From positions 248,001 to 312,000 of the forward strand of contig JADJPB010000005.1 in assembly GCA_016713445.1 (NCBI GenBank): a stretch of DNA of 64,000 nt, read 5' to 3'. Shown piece after piece: positions 11,665-20,969 of the stretch (the first letter of the stretch is position 1; each line of letters begins with the position of its first letter). The position numbers were made by a program, and so were the translations under genes. This DNA comes from Bacteroidota bacterium. Its GTDB lineage: Bacteria; Bacteroidota; Bacteroidia; AKYH767-A; OLB10. The notes under the pieces are model-generated. The model was not told the origin of the DNA, searched no databases, and saw only the letters and a list, made by a program, of their open reading frames with translations.

Positions 11665-13955
11665 TTATTTTAATATGGAAAGTTTTGCAGCCCTTCCATT
11701 GGTTTTGTTTTTGATTATATAAATTCCATTTTTATAATAATCGGAAGCAACATCAATAATACATTTTCCATCCATCGAAAAATAGGATCCCATCAAATTA
11801 CCATTAACGGAATACACATCAATTGCGATGGGTTTGTTGCTCTCATTTTCTGTAACTACAACCCTATCAGATGCTGGATTTGGACTCACCATTAACTCTG
11901 CTTGAAAGGTAGTGAATGAAGGAATGGAAGTTGTACCCCCTCCTGTTTGGAATGTATGGTCAATACAATCAAATCCCAAAATGCTATTTGGGTTAAATAT
12001 ATTAAAGCCTTCTGATTGCGTAAGAATCCAAATATTTCCTAATGTATCAATTGCTAAATCTTCTACTTGCTTATGTGAGATGGGTGAAGTCGCTTCAAGA
12101 TAAGTTGTGAAAATATTTCCTACACCATTGAAGTAAGAAATACCTCCGTAATATGGAAAATTGAAAGTCTCATGTGCACCAATATATATAAGGTTATTGA
12201 TAGGATCAATCTCGACCGCCCATACATTGTTTGCAGCTATATTACTATTGCTTTCGTTCCAATTTGTCCAAGTCGTTCCATCATACTTCCATAAACCCTC
12301 AACGGTACCTAACCACATATTTCCAACTGCATCAAATTTTATATCATAAACATGAGTGATTGGTAGACCAAGAAGAGGGAAATTGATATGACTCCAAATT
12401 CCATTTTCATAAACATCAATTCCTTCAAAATGTCCAATATACATTTTTCCGTCCTTTCCTTCCATACATGAAGGGGTAGAAGTTATTCCATTGCTTAAAT
12501 CAAAAAGAGACCATGTATTGTTAGCATAATTATACATATAAGTATTTGTCCAAAAAGTACGAAAAAAAACCTGGCCACTATCTGTAGATTCAACCTCCAA
12601 TGGTTCTTGAAACCAAGGATGAGAATTTGTTTTATCAAAAAATTCCCATGCACTATAATTCTGATAATTCCCACCCGGAACTTTCACTGCATAACCATCA
12701 CTTCCATCATAGGTAAACCAAATGTCACCATTAGGGGCCTCACAAGCTGAGGTTCCTACTGTGCTCATATTTTGTGGAGAGGGAAAACGACCTTCATTCC
12801 ATGGACCATATATTTCCCAGTTCGGGCATTCAAATACATGAACACCCCCGTTTCCATTAGCGATCCACTTTCTATTTTTACTATCTATGAAAATATCTTC
12901 ATTGAAATTTTCACTCAGTCCTGTATTATAACGCGTATACTTTTTCCATGTAATGCCATCAAAGGAACTAACTTCTCCATTACCCGAAATCCAAGCAACA
13001 CCATTTACATCAATATAACAACTGTTCAAAAATCCAGTACTGTGTGTATGCCATGTAGTACCATCAAAAATTGCACACGTGACGAATTAGTTGTTTCTGC
13101 AAAAATCATTTTATTGCCACGTATATACATGGAAGTAGCACTAAAATTATTGATAGGCCAGTTATTGTTATTAATGTGACTCCACGTGCTTCCGTCAAAT
13201 ATGTCAACGTTTGGGCCATTACAAGCCCATACTCTATTCAACGAATCGATCATTACTTCTCGAACACCGCCTTGTGATAAACCACTGTTTGCTGCCGTAT
13301 AAAGTATCCAGTTTAGTCCATCGTATTTTATTAATCCAAGATTAGAAGCAATCCATTTATTATTATTTTGATCAATTGCAATATCACTTAACTGTTGTGT
13401 GGGTAATCCTGAGTTAGAAGAGGTATAGAATGTCCAGTTAGTGCCATTATAATATCCAACGCCGCCCGGTAGACCTTGACCCCATTCACCGGTAACCACC
13501 CAAACATTATTAGTTGCTTCTATCGCGATGCCGTGGATCTCATCCCATTGCAAAGCACTATTTATTGAAGTGTGGTGCTGCCAATTTATTCCGTCTGCAG
13601 AAGTAGCTAACCCATTTTGTGTTCCTACCCAAATTCGGTCATTGTTATCAAAAGCAATATTGCTAATACGATCGTCAGGTAAATAATTATACGCATAGGT
13701 TCCCCAATTTGTAAAGGTGGTTCCATCAAATCGCACTAAACTTCCTTGACTCCAAAACGGCAGATACCCTCCTGTCCATATATTACCAAACCTATCTCCA
13801 CGAACAATTTCATGATAATCACCTCCAATTCCCGTATTATCAGCTCTAATGTATCGCCATTGTGTGCCGATGGTTTGGGCTTGGACTCCCTTACTAAGCA
13901 CCAACAACAATACTATCAATTTTGCATAATTAAATAATTGAATTCCTTTACTCAT
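11665..13955 (-). CDS. Secreted beta-propeller (Reg_prop-like) protein with T9SS type A domain, one frameshift
   Basis: The corrected protein is 763 residues. I take the Met at 13955 as start because it begins a clean signal peptide (MSKGIQLFNYAKLIVLLLVL...VQAQ) and lies just after a purine-rich AAAGGAGG stretch; an upstream in-frame ATG at 13994 has no signal-like sequence. Propeller repeats follow (GDRFGNIWTGG, N-N-K-W-I-A-S-N-L-G-L-I-K-Y-D-G) and a T9SS type A end (MVSPNPASDRVVV ... NGIYIIKNKTNGRAAKLSILK). The frame breaks at the A5 run 13066-13070; one extra T on the coding strand gives Q-F-F-D-G-T-T-W, matching the paralogue's I-L-F-D-G-L-A-W. It is the first gene of the minus-strand secretome operon and the mirror partner of 583-2868. 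Confidence 0.83.
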
Positions 13956-14267
13956 GATTCCTCCTTTAATAATAAGATTCACACCATTTAACAACCACTT
14001 TATTTCAAGCGTTCAAATAAAGGGATTCTTTGGTGGAAAATTGAATGAACATTGCTGAATGGTATAAAGGAAGGGTTGATTGGGATTTTAAGCCGATTTG
14101 TTCAAAACAAAGGCCACAAAAGGGCTAAATCTCATTATCTGAATTTAGGAGATTTTGGTACATTTAAAACCAACTCCTTTATACCTTGAAAAGACAAGAA
14201 AAAGAAGAACAATAGATTAAACTTCCAAAAGAATGATTACATTTGAAACACGCATTAAACACTAATT
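13956..14267. other. Intergenic region between divergent secreted-protein genes
   Basis: About 310 bases separate the start of the minus-strand propeller gene and the plus-strand dehydrogenase-like gene. I see no ORF of interest or RNA gene. The right end holds a TAnnTTTG-type promoter box listed separately. The left end holds the ribosome-binding-like AAAGGAGG of the minus-strand gene. The rest is unremarkable AT-rich sequence. Confidence 0.6.
14238..14245 (+). promoter_or_regulatory. Candidate Bacteroidota -7 promoter box TACATTTG
   Basis: TACATTTG matches the Bacteroidota -7 consensus TAnnTTTG exactly and lies 22 bases before the ATG at 14268, giving a leader of about 15 bases. No good TTTG -33 element is present at the usual 19-21 base distance, so the assignment is moderate. 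Confidence 0.45.
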
Positions 14268-15908
14268 ATGAAAAATTTACTCACTGTATCAATTCTATTC
14301 TTTCATTTTTCATTAACAGCACAAACTCCCCTTGCCCTATTTCCCGATATTCAAGTCTCACAAGTGAAGTTGGTTGAAAATAATGTTACGCGTTTATGTT
14401 ATAGTACTCTCGATAGTTCGCTCTATTATTTAACCTATGATGGAAATATTTTTAAAGTGACTACTGCTGGAAATCCCGACTTATTAGTTTCAAGTATTAG
14501 CGATCATGGATTACAAACATGCCAAGGTATGGTAATTGAAGATTCTGTAATTTTTATTTCAGGAAATAATAATGTGGACTCAGCATACACGACGGGCTAC
14601 ATTATGAAAGGAATATTGCAACCAAACAACACTCGAATTTGGTCGGTGTTGGCTGAAACAGTTCCGTATGAAACCGCACAACAGTTTGATCATTTCTTAA
14701 GTGGATTGGGAATTAATGCTACGCACGACACTTTACTACTTTGTAGTGGCTCTCGCGGTGATCATGGTGAAGTGCGTGATAATAATGGACTATTTCCAAA
14801 CACGCGTAACTTAGCAATCACGTCAGTTGTTTTACAAATTCCTTTAACAGCACAAGGACTTATTATTCCGAATGACACCACCGCTTTAGATGCGCAACAA
14901 CTTGTTTATGCACGTGGCATTCGCAATACGTATGACTTTGCATACAATACGAACGGAGAAATTTTTGGTGCTGAAAATTCTGGCGATCGTGATCACGAAG
15001 ACGAATTGAATTGGATTCAAAGAGGGCATCACTATGGATTCCCTTGGATGATGGGCGGTACAGATAATCCTCAACAGTATGCATGGTTTAATCCTGCAGC
15101 CGATTTATTAATCAATCACAACAGTGGATCATGGAACCAAGGGGCATTTACAAACGATCCTGCCTTTCCGCAAAAGCCTGCTGGACTTATTTGTGATTTA
15201 CCCTGTAGAGATGATGGTCCGGGCGCTGCATATATGCGCGATAGCATTACAGGAAATACGTACGATGCAGGGGCTATCAATCAAGCCATCTATAGTTTTA
15301 CACCACATCGTTCTCCATTAGGATTAGTGTTTGATGTAGACAGTGCTCTCGGAGGAATTTACCGTGGAAATGGTTTCGTGTTGAGTTATACTCGCGGCGA
15401 TAGTACGTTGGCTGGATTCTCCAAATTACTTTCTCCGTTTGATGATCATTCCGAAGACATTCAACTTTTACAAATGATTAAAGATTCCATCAATCAATCA
15501 TATTCATTTACATCAACTCGCATCGTTAGTAATTTTAATCACCCCATTGATGCGGTTTTATTGGATACTAGCATTTATGTTATTGAAATTGGTTACGCAG
15601 GTACATCTTCGTTATGGAAGATTGATTTCCCGAAAGCGGTGAACACTTCTGTCATTGAAAATACATCGGAAGAAATTAAATTGTATCCGAATCCATGCAA
15701 AGATAAATTGCATCTTCAATACAATTCAGCAGGAAAAAATTCGTTGGTTACTGTTTATGATGTGCAAGGAAGAAATTTGGTAATGAATGAGATGGAATAT
15801 AGTGGAAATACAACAACGCTGGATGTTGAAAATCTGGCCGCGGGGACTTATGTTTTAGAAATAAGAAATGGAGATCAGTTACTCAGAAGAAAATTCGTAA
15901 AAAAATAA
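14268..15908 (+). CDS. Secreted glucose/sorbosone dehydrogenase-like beta-propeller with T9SS type A domain
   Basis: The protein has 546 residues: a signal peptide (MKNLLTVSILFFHFSLTAQ), a six-bladed-propeller-like body and a C-terminal T9SS type A domain (KLYPNPCKDKLHLQY ... AGTYVLEI). The segment G-I-R-N-T-Y-D-F-A-Y ... G-A-E-N-S-G-D-R-D-H-E-D-E-L-N-W-I followed by H-H-Y-G-F-P-W is the signature of the GSDH (PQQ-dependent aldose/sorbosone dehydrogenase) family, where it contributes to the cofactor and calcium site. Family knowledge suggests a periplasmic or extracellular sugar dehydrogenase; the substrate cannot be told and activity is not certain. Its stop abuts the stop of the convergent gene at 15909 with no bases between. 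Confidence 0.8.
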   Translation: MKNLLTVSILFFHFSLTAQTPLALFPDIQVSQVKLVENNVTRLCYSTLDSSLYYLTYDGNIFKVTTAGNPDLLVSSISDHGLQTCQGMVIEDSVIFISGNNNVDSAYTTGYIMKGILQPNNTRIWSVLAETVPYETAQQFDHFLSGLGINATHDTLLLCSGSRGDHGEVRDNNGLFPNTRNLAITSVVLQIPLTAQGLIIPNDTTALDAQQLVYARGIRNTYDFAYNTNGEIFGAENSGDRDHEDELNWIQRGHHYGFPWMMGGTDNPQQYAWFNPAADLLINHNSGSWNQGAFTNDPAFPQKPAGLICDLPCRDDGPGAAYMRDSITGNTYDAGAINQAIYSFTPHRSPLGLVFDVDSALGGIYRGNGFVLSYTRGDSTLAGFSKLLSPFDDHSEDIQLLQMIKDSINQSYSFTSTRIVSNFNHPIDAVLLDTSIYVIEIGYAGTSSLWKIDFPKAVNTSVIENTSEEIKLYPNPCKDKLHLQYNSAGKNSLVTVYDVQGRNLVMNEMEYSGNTTTLDVENLAAGTYVLEIRNGDQLLRRKFVKK

Positions 15909-18599
15909 TTATAATTTAATTATCTTCCTACTCTTCGTTACTCCGTCCACGTTATACTGCAACAAATATACACCCTGGTGTAAGGATGAAATATCGAATT
16001 GCTGTTTCAGTTCGCTCGACATTATCTTTCCATCGAAAAGTGATTTGATTTTTTGACCAAAGAGATTGTACACATCCAAACTAATTCTCTTTCCTTGTGT
16101 ATTTGAAACTTGAATATTTATTTCTTGTGAAGATGGGTTGGGGTAGACGAACAATTCCGAAGTACTTATTTGTTCTGCTAATCCTGTAAATAATACTATA
16201 TCCGTTTTTGCTGTGTTGGTTATTACCGGTTCATTAAAATCAAAATAAATGGCTGCAAAATTCTTAATGGAATCGCCCACTTGCAAATTTGATTTTGTTT
16301 TTATTTTATAACGAACAAACCCATGACTTGCGGGTTCGTTCACATTGCTATCAGGCAGAAGTATATTGTTAAACATAAACTCCATATTCCGCTCGTGATA
16401 AATGAAACGCATTTCCATGGGATGCGAAGCGGCTACAAATTCAAGCGAATTCAAGTCAAGCTTCATTGTATCTAATGCATTCAAAATTTTTACCGTGAAG
16501 GCAGTGTCATTACCTACATTCTGAAAGCGAATAATATAATCCAGATACGGTGGGTTCGGAAATACATATGAATATAACGTATCCTGATCAACGAGAATAT
16601 CATTTGGATCATAACTTCCCCTTACGGTTACTTCCCACGTTGCATTATTACAACTTGGGTTCACATCATTTGCAATAGGAAATATTTGTGCATAAGAATT
16701 CAAAATGGTGCCGATGGGAATTGTAGGAGACAAATTTATAGTTACCAATATTTGGCCTGTTTGAAAAGGAGCTAATGCTGGTAAATTCCATACAACGGAG
16801 TCAGGGTAAATAATACTTGGAGCGAGACTTGAGTTAAAAAAGCTCGTGCTAGGGAATATCCGAAAAACAATAGTTGGACTTTGCGAAGTGGTCCCTACAT
16901 TCTCATAATTCAGCATATAGCTGCCATTGAATCCGGGGCGGAATTGTCCTAAAGGAGTGATGGTCATGCATAGGTCGTCATAAATTCCTGCCGGTTGAAA
17001 TGCGAAATCATTAAGCGAATCCAGTTGATTTATTCCTGCAAATGACGCTGAATGCATATTTGGATTGGGAATAAAGTAGGGATAGTTTGTGGTTGGGCTA
17101 ATTTGAAACTGTCCGCTATCTAAAACGGAAACATAATATTTTCCTGTATTCCCAGAAAATCCAATTCGTCCTGTATTATACTCTACAATTTTTGCACTTG
17201 AAATTCCTGGATCTATTGAATTTTGCATACCATCATTATTCAAATCAGCATAAACTTTTCCTTTTAATAAATTATAGTTATCTGTCAATTTTACTAGCCA
17301 GAAATCAGAAGATCCTTTACTACTAGATGTTTTATCAAATGAAATTCCACTACTAGAATATCCTCCTGCTAAAAGTCCGCCATCTGTTGTTTGAAACAAT
17401 TCGTATATTCTTTCCTCTTCAACACCTCCAATTGTATTTTGCCAAATAATATTACCAAATGAATCTAGTTTGATAATCCAATAATCAAATTGACCAATTC
17501 TGCTTTCCACTTTATTACCTGATATATTTGAAGAAGAAAATCCACCAACTATATATTCACCGTTTAGCGTTTGAACAATTGAATTACAATCTTCTGATGA
17601 TTCACCGCCAAGATTAACTTGCCATTGAAGCATTCCTACTGAATCCACTTTTACGATCCATATATCTTCATATCCAAAATTATCATCTGTTTTATTGCCC
17701 GAAATTCCTGACTTTGAATATCCACTACAAATAAATCCATTATCACTGGTTAATTGAATAGATCTCATCATATCAACGTCATTTCCTCCTATCACATTTT
17801 GCCAAAGTATATTTCCTGAGGAATCCAATTTCACAATCCAAAAATCTAATCCACCTGCGCTTCCAATTGTTTTGTTCCCTGAAATATCTGAACCTGAAGT
17901 TCCACCACAAACAATTCCTCCATCTGGAGTAAGAATCATAGAAAATAATAAATCACCGCCATTTCCGCCTATTGTTTTGTCCCAAATTACCTGACCTAAA
18001 GAATCAATTTTTACAATCCAAAAATCATCGCCGCCCCAACATGGAGACGTCTTATCACCGGAAATGCCCGAACTAGAATGGCCACTAATTACATACCCTC
18101 CATCGGCAGCTTGCAAAATGTTACAAGCTAAATCTAAACCACTTCCTCCAATAGTATTTTGCCATTCAATATTTCCTACGTTGCTTAATTTCAATACCCA
18201 AAAGTCTTGCGAGCCTAGACCGTTTTCAGTTTTATCTCCTGAAATATTAGAATCTGTGTATCCAACACAAATATAACCACCATCAAAAGTTTGTTGAATA
18301 TCAGAAATCGCTTCCCAGCTACTACCTCCTATTGTCTTTTCCCACTCAATATTATTATATGAATCTATTTTCACAACCCAATAATCCATCAATCCTCGAC
18401 AAGCTTCAGTTTTATCGCCAGAAACTCCTGACAAAGATCCGCCTCCACAAATAACACCTCCATCAGCAGTTGGCTTTATAGAACTTAGCATATCAAGATC
18501 AGATCCTCCAATTGTCCTCTGCCACTCTATCTCCTGAGCTAAACCATTCGCGCAATTTAAAAAAATAAATATAAAAAGTACTCGTACAAATGCTTTCAT
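15909..18599 (-). CDS. Secreted seven-repeat protein with SdrD-B-like and DUF7619-like domains and T9SS type A end
   Basis: The likely start is the Met at 18599, which begins a signal peptide (MKAFVRVLFIFIFLNCANGLAQ); an upstream in-frame Met at 18623 lies over the predicted promoter. About 896 residues. The first half is seven near-identical ~57-residue repeats built on 'W...IGG......S......GG....G...S.ISG.KT......D.W..K.DS'. Then comes an SdrD B-like domain (K-V-Y-A-D-L-N-N-D-G-M-Q-N), a DUF11/DUF7619-like region opening with Y-D-P-N-D and ending N-F-A-A-I-Y-F-D-F-N-E-P-V-.-T-N-T, and a T9SS type A domain (VYPNPSSQEINIQV ... GVYLLQYNV). This architecture is common in Bacteroidota secretomes. 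No enzymatic motif is visible; a structural or adhesive role is inference. Confidence 0.87.
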   Translation of the reverse strand: MKAFVRVLFIFIFLNCANGLAQEIEWQRTIGGSDLDMLSSIKPTADGGVICGGGSLSGVSGDKTEACRGLMDYWVVKIDSYNNIEWEKTIGGSSWEAISDIQQTFDGGYICVGYTDSNISGDKTENGLGSQDFWVLKLSNVGNIEWQNTIGGSGLDLACNILQAADGGYVISGHSSSGISGDKTSPCWGGDDFWIVKIDSLGQVIWDKTIGGNGGDLLFSMILTPDGGIVCGGTSGSDISGNKTIGSAGGLDFWIVKLDSSGNILWQNVIGGNDVDMMRSIQLTSDNGFICSGYSKSGISGNKTDDNFGYEDIWIVKVDSVGMLQWQVNLGGESSEDCNSIVQTLNGEYIVGGFSSSNISGNKVESRIGQFDYWIIKLDSFGNIIWQNTIGGVEEERIYELFQTTDGGLLAGGYSSSGISFDKTSSSKGSSDFWLVKLTDNYNLLKGKVYADLNNDGMQNSIDPGISSAKIVEYNTGRIGFSGNTGKYYVSVLDSGQFQISPTTNYPYFIPNPNMHSASFAGINQLDSLNDFAFQPAGIYDDLCMTITPLGQFRPGFNGSYMLNYENVGTTSQSPTIVFRIFPSTSFFNSSLAPSIIYPDSVVWNLPALAPFQTGQILVTINLSPTIPIGTILNSYAQIFPIANDVNPSCNNATWEVTVRGSYDPNDILVDQDTLYSYVFPNPPYLDYIIRFQNVGNDTAFTVKILNALDTMKLDLNSLEFVAASHPMEMRFIYHERNMEFMFNNILLPDSNVNEPASHGFVRYKIKTKSNLQVGDSIKNFAAIYFDFNEPVITNTAKTDIVLFTGLAEQISTSELFVYPNPSSQEINIQVSNTQGKRISLDVYNLFGQKIKSLFDGKIMSSELKQQFDISSLHQGVYLLQYNVDGVTKSRKIIKL

Positions 18600-18620
18600 G
18601 GGGTTGGAAATTAGGTTAAT

Positions 18621-18651
18621 CAAATTTACTAATTTCTACGTGATTCCCAAA
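18621..18651 (-). promoter_or_regulatory. Candidate promoter TTTG-N19-TAAATTTG for the 15909-18599 gene
   Basis: On the minus strand a TTTG (-33) at 18651-18648 and TAAATTTG (-7, exact TAnnTTTG) at 18628-18621 are 19 bases apart, the usual Bacteroidota spacing. The -7 box ends 21 bases before the ATG at 18599. The hairpin terminator of the upstream gene lies directly behind it. Confidence 0.6.
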
Positions 18652-18680
18652 TAAAAAAGGGGCAAGTCTAGACTTGCCCC
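18651..18680 (-). terminator. Rho-independent terminator of the PadR/membrane-protein operon
   Basis: Bases 18659-18680 are a perfect 22-base palindrome (arm GGGGCAAGTCT). On the minus strand it is followed by TTTTTTAT, the classic intrinsic terminator form. It lies 20 bases beyond the stop of the gene at 18701. Confidence 0.85.
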
Positions 18681-18700
18681 TCGCTTTACTGCTTAATTTT

Positions 18701-19864
18701 CTATTTCTCTCCCATCAACATCCGCTCATTTTGTAAAATACACATCTGGAGTTGTATAATTCCATTGAGGGCTTCGGTGCTGCGGAGTTGGTACATGTCA
18801 ATCACATTGGAGTGCAATGGCATCAATTTTCCACCTGCTTTAGCTACATAATTGGCATTGTAATTTTTTACATAATCGCGCAGTGCAGTAATTTTTTGCT
18901 GCATGCCTTGGTCTTCGTTCATGTATTTGTCGACACGACCATCTCCCAACCAAATATCCTTGCTTTCGAAATCTTCGCCAATGGTATTTGTTCCTACTTC
19001 AAAATACACAATTTTTTGTTTGATGTCTTCACAAAGTTGATTTAGATTTTTTACTTCAGGATTGTTTTGCAATATCAATGAATTGGTAGCTGCCGATTGC
19101 ATCAATAAGCGCTTTTCATTTTCCAATATCTTTTCATTGATTAAATAATCCTTAGTCATTTGAATTCCCATCATCTTACTTCCAGCAGGTGATCGCACCA
19201 AGGTGAGAAACAATCCGCATCCTGTTAAGATTAGAATTGACGAAACGACAGTATTCACTTTTGTTTCTGGATTTCTGAAACCTGTAAAAAAATAAACAGG
19301 AAGAAATACAAATAATAAAATAAGCAAGGACGTTAGTGCCATCATATTCGCACCTGGCCAAAACATAATTTTAAACAGAATTCCGAGTGCCATTAATATT
19401 CCCGCGAATGTGCCCAATCCGATGAGTACTTTGTTCTTTGTTTCCTTCTGTTCCTTTATTTTCAACAAAAATAAAAGGGGAAGAAATACAAAACTCATCA
19501 ACCCAATTCCCAATACAATTCCTACCGCTGCTCCGGGCATATGCAAGAACTTTAATATAATTCCTAAGGTGAGAAAGGAGGCTGCTACAACTCCACTCAC
19601 CAACATTGTTTTTTTCATGACGTAGTAATTTTTGAATGTTAGCAGAGAGATGGTTTCCTCTTCTATTTCTCTTAATTCTTTCTTGTAGAATTTTTTTATG
19701 GTTGAGAAATAGAATTGCTCGAAGTCTCCGTTTTCTTCGAGTTCTTGTTCAATGATACAACAAATATGATCCAGGAGATTTGACTGCAGGTCCTCCAGCT
19801 CCACGCCATTACGTCTAATGTCGTCGAGTATAAAATCAATTTGCTTTTCGTTGAGGCAATACAT
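18701..19864 (-). CDS. Multi-spanning membrane protein coupled to a PadR regulator
   Basis: A 387-residue protein. Residues 1-~75 are a soluble helical region (MYCLNEKQIDFILDDIRRNG, L-L-D-H-I-C-C-I-I-E-Q-E-L), like the N-terminal helical domain often found on proteins paired with PadR regulators. About six hydrophobic helices follow between ~80 and 225, in two similar halves (L-T-L-G-I-I-L-K-F-L-H-M-P-G-A / M-A-L-G-I-L-F-K-I-M-F-W-P-G-A), suggesting an internal duplication. The C-terminal ~150 residues are soluble. Its ATG follows the regulator's TAA with no gap, so the two are translationally coupled. I do not recognise a named family; a stress-responsive membrane function controlled by the regulator is inference. 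A strong terminator follows. Confidence 0.72.
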   Translation of the reverse strand: MYCLNEKQIDFILDDIRRNGVELEDLQSNLLDHICCIIEQELEENGDFEQFYFSTIKKFYKKELREIEEETISLLTFKNYYVMKKTMLVSGVVAASFLTLGIILKFLHMPGAAVGIVLGIGLMSFVFLPLLFLLKIKEQKETKNKVLIGLGTFAGILMALGILFKIMFWPGANMMALTSLLILLFVFLPVYFFTGFRNPETKVNTVVSSILILTGCGLFLTLVRSPAGSKMMGIQMTKDYLINEKILENEKRLLMQSAATNSLILQNNPEVKNLNQLCEDIKQKIVYFEVGTNTIGEDFESKDIWLGDGRVDKYMNEDQGMQQKITALRDYVKNYNANYVAKAGGKLMPLHSNVIDMYQLRSTEALNGIIQLQMCILQNERMLMGEK

Positions 19865-20206
19865 TTATGCAATATCTGTTTTGATATCCAATAGAAATTT
19901 CATGGTATTCATGAAATCGGCAAACTCCGAAATTTTTTCTTTGGTTACCGTTTTACCTTTCGCACTTAATGAATAATATTTTCGAACACGTTTACCGATG
20001 TATTCAGTTTCAGTAGTAAGAATTCCATCGGCTTCCAACGCATGCAATGAAGGATACAAGGCTCCTTCTGTTAATTGAATTCTATCATGGGTTAATTCTT
20101 TCACGCGCTGCGTAATTTCATAACCATACATTCTTTTATTGTCTTTCAACAATTTTAAAATGATGGTTTTTAAGGTGCCTTTTATAAGTTCGGATGAGTA
20201 AATCAT
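19865..20206 (-). CDS. PadR family transcriptional regulator
   Basis: The 113-residue product is a winged-helix PadR protein: G-T-L-K-T-I-I-L-K-L-L-K-D, M-Y-G-Y-E-I-T-Q-R-V, L-T-E-G-A-L-Y-P-S-L-H-A-L-E-A-D-G-I-L and K-Y-Y-S-L-S-A-K-G-K are the family's landmark segments. I place the start at the Met at 20206. A longer in-frame start at 20233 would fall inside the predicted -7 box (20231-20238). Single-domain PadR proteins repress their own operon and respond to small ligands or membrane stress; here the only partner is the coupled membrane protein downstream. The inverted repeat over the promoter is a likely operator. Confidence 0.9.
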   Translation of the reverse strand: MIYSSELIKGTLKTIILKLLKDNKRMYGYEITQRVKELTHDRIQLTEGALYPSLHALEADGILTTETEYIGKRVRKYYSLSAKGKTVTKEKISEFADFMNTMKFLLDIKTDIA

Positions 20207-20230
20207 ATTACAAGTATTTATATCACAACG

Positions 20231-20256
20231 CAAATATACATTGGTTTCTTATGTAT
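20231..20256 (-). promoter_or_regulatory. Promoter box TATATTTG with overlapping PadR-type operator
   Basis: On the minus strand TATATTTG (exact TAnnTTTG) occupies 20238-20231, 25 bases before the chosen PadR start. The inverted repeat ATACAT-N9-ATGTAT at 20236-20256 overlaps it, resembling PadR operators of the ATAC/GTAT type. A further ATGTAT copy follows at 20266-20271. This fits autorepression; binding is inferred. Confidence 0.55.
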
Positions 20257-20969
20257 TGTACAATTATGTATTAAATTTTTCTTAAATGATTGATTTATAA
20301 TACATAATATTTATCCAGAGTTAGATCATACAGAAAACACAAACCTTTTTTTCAAAAAAGTCTGGATTTGAGACAAAGAAAAATCGCTCAAAATACAATC
20401 TACAAAAATTAAAAAAGTTCTTTCTGTAATTTATTTGTCATCAATGCAGAGAATTGGAACGAAAAGTAAACTAAAAATCCTTTCCTTTCGTTCTATAGTT
20501 GAGTTTGGGTACCAAGTTCTAAATTCAGAGTACGATTGATTAGATGAAAAGGGCTGGATACACTGTAAAATTTACAGGTATTTGGTCCTTTTTTTATGGA
20601 AATATCATCTACATTTTTGATAAAAAAGAAGGCCCCCGAAACCGGCGACCTTCTAACCTAACCAATCAACAACCCTATTGATGGGAAATTACTAAATAAA
20701 TAATGCTACTGCGAACATGACAAAGGTGGGGGTGCGAGTATGAATCGAAGGTGAAGTGTATATGACAAGAAGATGAGCATAAAATTTTTTACATCAACTT
20801 TAACAACTTAAGCACAATAAAAGTTTTGTCCGGTGCCAAGCCTGAATCTAGGAAGCCATTTTTGCCCACAACAATGCATTTTACAGAGTGAGAATACACT
20901 TGAAAATTTTTAGAAAAAAGCGTAACGATTTCTCCATTTCTACGTACACCCTATTAACGAGCTTACATT
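20257..20969. other. Long intergenic region upstream of pyruvate carboxylase
   Basis: About 700 bases without a convincing gene. It holds a candidate minus-strand terminator and short RNA at 20622-20700 (listed separately) and a small inverted repeat, CTGTAAA/TTTACAG, near 20562-20576. Otherwise it is AT-rich. I found no clear promoter box immediately ahead of the ATG at 20970. Confidence 0.55.
20622..20653 (-). terminator. Intrinsic terminator on the minus strand, possibly ending a small RNA
   Basis: On the minus strand GAAGG...CCTTC flanks an inner CCG/CGG pairing and is followed by TTTTTTA, a normal intrinsic terminator. No protein gene ends here: the nearest minus-strand coding sequence starts 400 bases further on. 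The ~50 bases upstream on the same strand contain a second hairpin (ATCAA...TTGAT). A short untranslated RNA covering about 20622-20700 is therefore possible. No family was recognised. Confidence 0.5.
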
